Assembly (NCBI GenBank): GCA_016648135.1
Contig: JADDOH010023643.1
Span: 310,001-374,000, forward strand
Length of the DNA stretch: 64,000 bases
Reading direction: 5' to 3'
DNA from: Agrypnia vestita
Lineage: Eukaryota > Arthropoda > Insecta > Trichoptera > Phryganeidae
In this document: positions 62,731 through 64,000 of the stretch, in pieces
How the letters are laid out: every line of letters begins with the position of its first letter
Numbering within the stretch: the stretch's first letter is position 1
Made by a program: the position numbers and the translations under genes
Notes under the pieces: generated by a model
Database searches by the model: none
What the model saw: only the letters and a program-made list of their open reading frames with translations
What the model was told of the DNA's origin: nothing

Positions 62731-63420
62731 AATTAATCTTTTATTGTCTCTACTAACTGAAGTCAGAAACTTACATAACTCGAGAAATCCACGTCATTCG
62801 TTGACACGCTTGGCGAAATGGTGAAAAAAATTTCGTTCCCTGAGCATAGTTGTTTTGTATTTCTAGCGATATATTTTAATGTAATAATTTTAGATATACA
62901 TAATATTTTGATTAAAAAATTGACTTGGAAAATGAAATCAGAATTTAACGAAAAAAAGTGATCCAACACATACCTATAATTTGAATCGCAGGAAAACATC
63001 CGATTTAAAAAAAATAAAAGTATTACCAATAAAATAAGTACAATAAGATAATTTAAAAAAAGATACATCTATTATAGCACTGCGCAGATGTTATGAAAAA
63101 TATTCTCAATCGCGAATCAATAACGTAATTTTATTTTGTGATAACGTATGTTTTATAAGGAATGTAAAATGCAGATTTTAAAAGCACAGCTGAGGGAGTC
63201 AATGCCTTAAATGCATTCAAGTGCATACAAGGATATAAGATTGTAGATTTATCATGTTGATACATAAAACTTGTCAAAGAGTAAGTCTTATGATTGTTTA
63301 TAATATCTTAGAACAGATGGCAATTCATTTGAATGGAAAATATAATGGTAATCATAAATCATTTTACCAGGCAGAAATGTCGCATAAGAATTTTCATTTC
63401 AAATAAATTAAAACAAGCTA
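62731..63420. other. No gene seen
   Basis: AT-rich. A 101-codon minus frame (62763-63068) is Phe/Leu/Ile-rich, as chance frames in such DNA are. Confidence 0.5.
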
Positions 63421-64000
63421 TATGCTAAAAATAGGGGGAAGAAAGTTGATAGAAGCCATCAAAATACTATTCGACAAATGTCTAGAAGAAGGCAAAATGC
63501 CTTATGATTGGCAAAATGCGGAAGTACAAATAATATCTAGAAAAGGAGACAGCGATAATCTAGAAAAGTATTGACCCATATAAGTTTGCTTTCGCATCTA
63601 TATAAACTGTTAACAAAGATCATGACGAATCGCCTAACACTAAAATTTGATCACTATCAATTTGTAGAGTAAGCTGGTTTCCGCAAAAGTTTTGGAACCA
63701 GAGATGGAACCAGAACATTCAAACTCTGAGATTGCTCCTAGAAAAAACAACAGAGTATAATATAATATAATACACTTAGCTTTTACTGACTATTAAAAAA
63801 CGTTTGACTCAGTTGAAAGGTGGACAATCATCGAAGCAAAACGCAAGAATCGATTCTAGATATATACAATTAGTAAACTTTATATATGAAAATGCAACTA
63901 TGAATATTATAATTGACGACGACACTAGAACTGAGAAAATAAAAATAGAACAAGGTGATACAATCTCGTCTAAACTCTTCACGTTAGCCTTAGAAGATAT
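63421..64000 (+). pseudogene. LINE (RTE-like) reverse transcriptase, runs off the window
   Basis: This is the polymerase domain of a non-LTR retrotransposon. The plus strand reads GGRKLIEAIKILFDKCLEEG, KMPYDWQNAEVQIISRKGDS and DNLEKY-stop-PI at 63440-63582. Then come LYKLLTKIMTNRLTLKFDHY and QFVE-stop-AGFRKSFGTRDG. After frame changes come AFTDY-stop-KTFDSVERWTII, FIYENATMNI and IEQGDTISSKLFTLALED up to the edge. The NYRPISLL, AGFRKG, DYxKAFD and RQGDxISPKLF motifs of RTE-type enzymes can all be located. Several stops and indels make it dead. The catalytic F-A-D-D block lies beyond the window. Confidence 0.9.

Noticed and set aside
62763..63068. 101-codon hydrophobic minus frame as a membrane protein
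   Set aside because: Phe/Leu/Ile/Asn-rich frames are expected by chance in AT-rich DNA; no start context or conservation clue.

Overview
This window looks like an AT-rich, repeat-laden stretch of an insect nuclear genome, most likely a moth or butterfly. The evidence is indirect. There are no operons and no long uninterrupted genes. The background is AT-rich and carries many palindromic TAGGTACCTA-type motifs. The repeat mix is a cecropia-type mariner, RTE- and CR1-like LINE tails, tRNA-headed SINEs, Penelope-like elements and a P element. I found no intact host protein-coding gene, no tRNA gene with a full cloverleaf, and no CRISPR. A few short open frames could be host exons (5843-5884, 17665-17764, 62037-62291), but none is recognised.

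Layout. 1-9.6 kb holds LINE tails, an inverted-repeat element, a complete but broken mariner (3335-4615), SINEs and a foldback. 9.7-17.3 kb is dominated by Penelope-like element (PLE) 3' ends, with AT-rich filler and moderately GC-rich unmatched islands. 17.3-24.2 kb has an inverted-repeat element (18740-19036), a non-autonomous hAT element with an 8-bp target duplication (20070-20622), a CR1-like tail and two GC-rich islands. 24.4-28.2 kb carries a PLE GIY-YIG endonuclease fragment and LINE tails. 28.2-31.4 kb is a near-complete P-element relative with 24-bp terminal inverted repeats, a THAP domain split by an intron, and a 306-codon transposase C-terminal frame. 31.7-42.5 kb is SINE, CR1 and LINE debris. 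42.5-53.1 kb alternates retroelement pieces, including a dense heat-shock-element-like array, with GC-rich islands that could be cis-regulatory. 53.7-60.1 kb holds SINEs, foldback MITEs, an inverted PLE dimer and a small PIF/Harbinger-like MITE. The window ends inside a decayed LINE reverse transcriptase (63421-64000).

The most interesting recurring system is the PLE family. At about ten loci its terminal region has the layout of a small hammerhead ribozyme: CTGANGA, a 6-bp stem II with an ATT loop, GAAA, a palindromic ACATGT in place of stem III, and a short stem I written as TATC/GATA or AATC/GATT. Two copies (52502-52542 on + and 11426-11466 on -) keep every core base. The others show graded decay. 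At three loci the same block sits just upstream of a shared ORF start, as expected for the pseudo-LTR of a PLE. PLEs are known to carry hammerhead motifs; the lineage-specific form here, with an extra A after CTGANGA and a palindromic stem III, is what deserves a test.

All calls come from reading the sequence by eye. Family names rest on recognised motifs, and boundaries are approximate unless a target-site duplication is stated.
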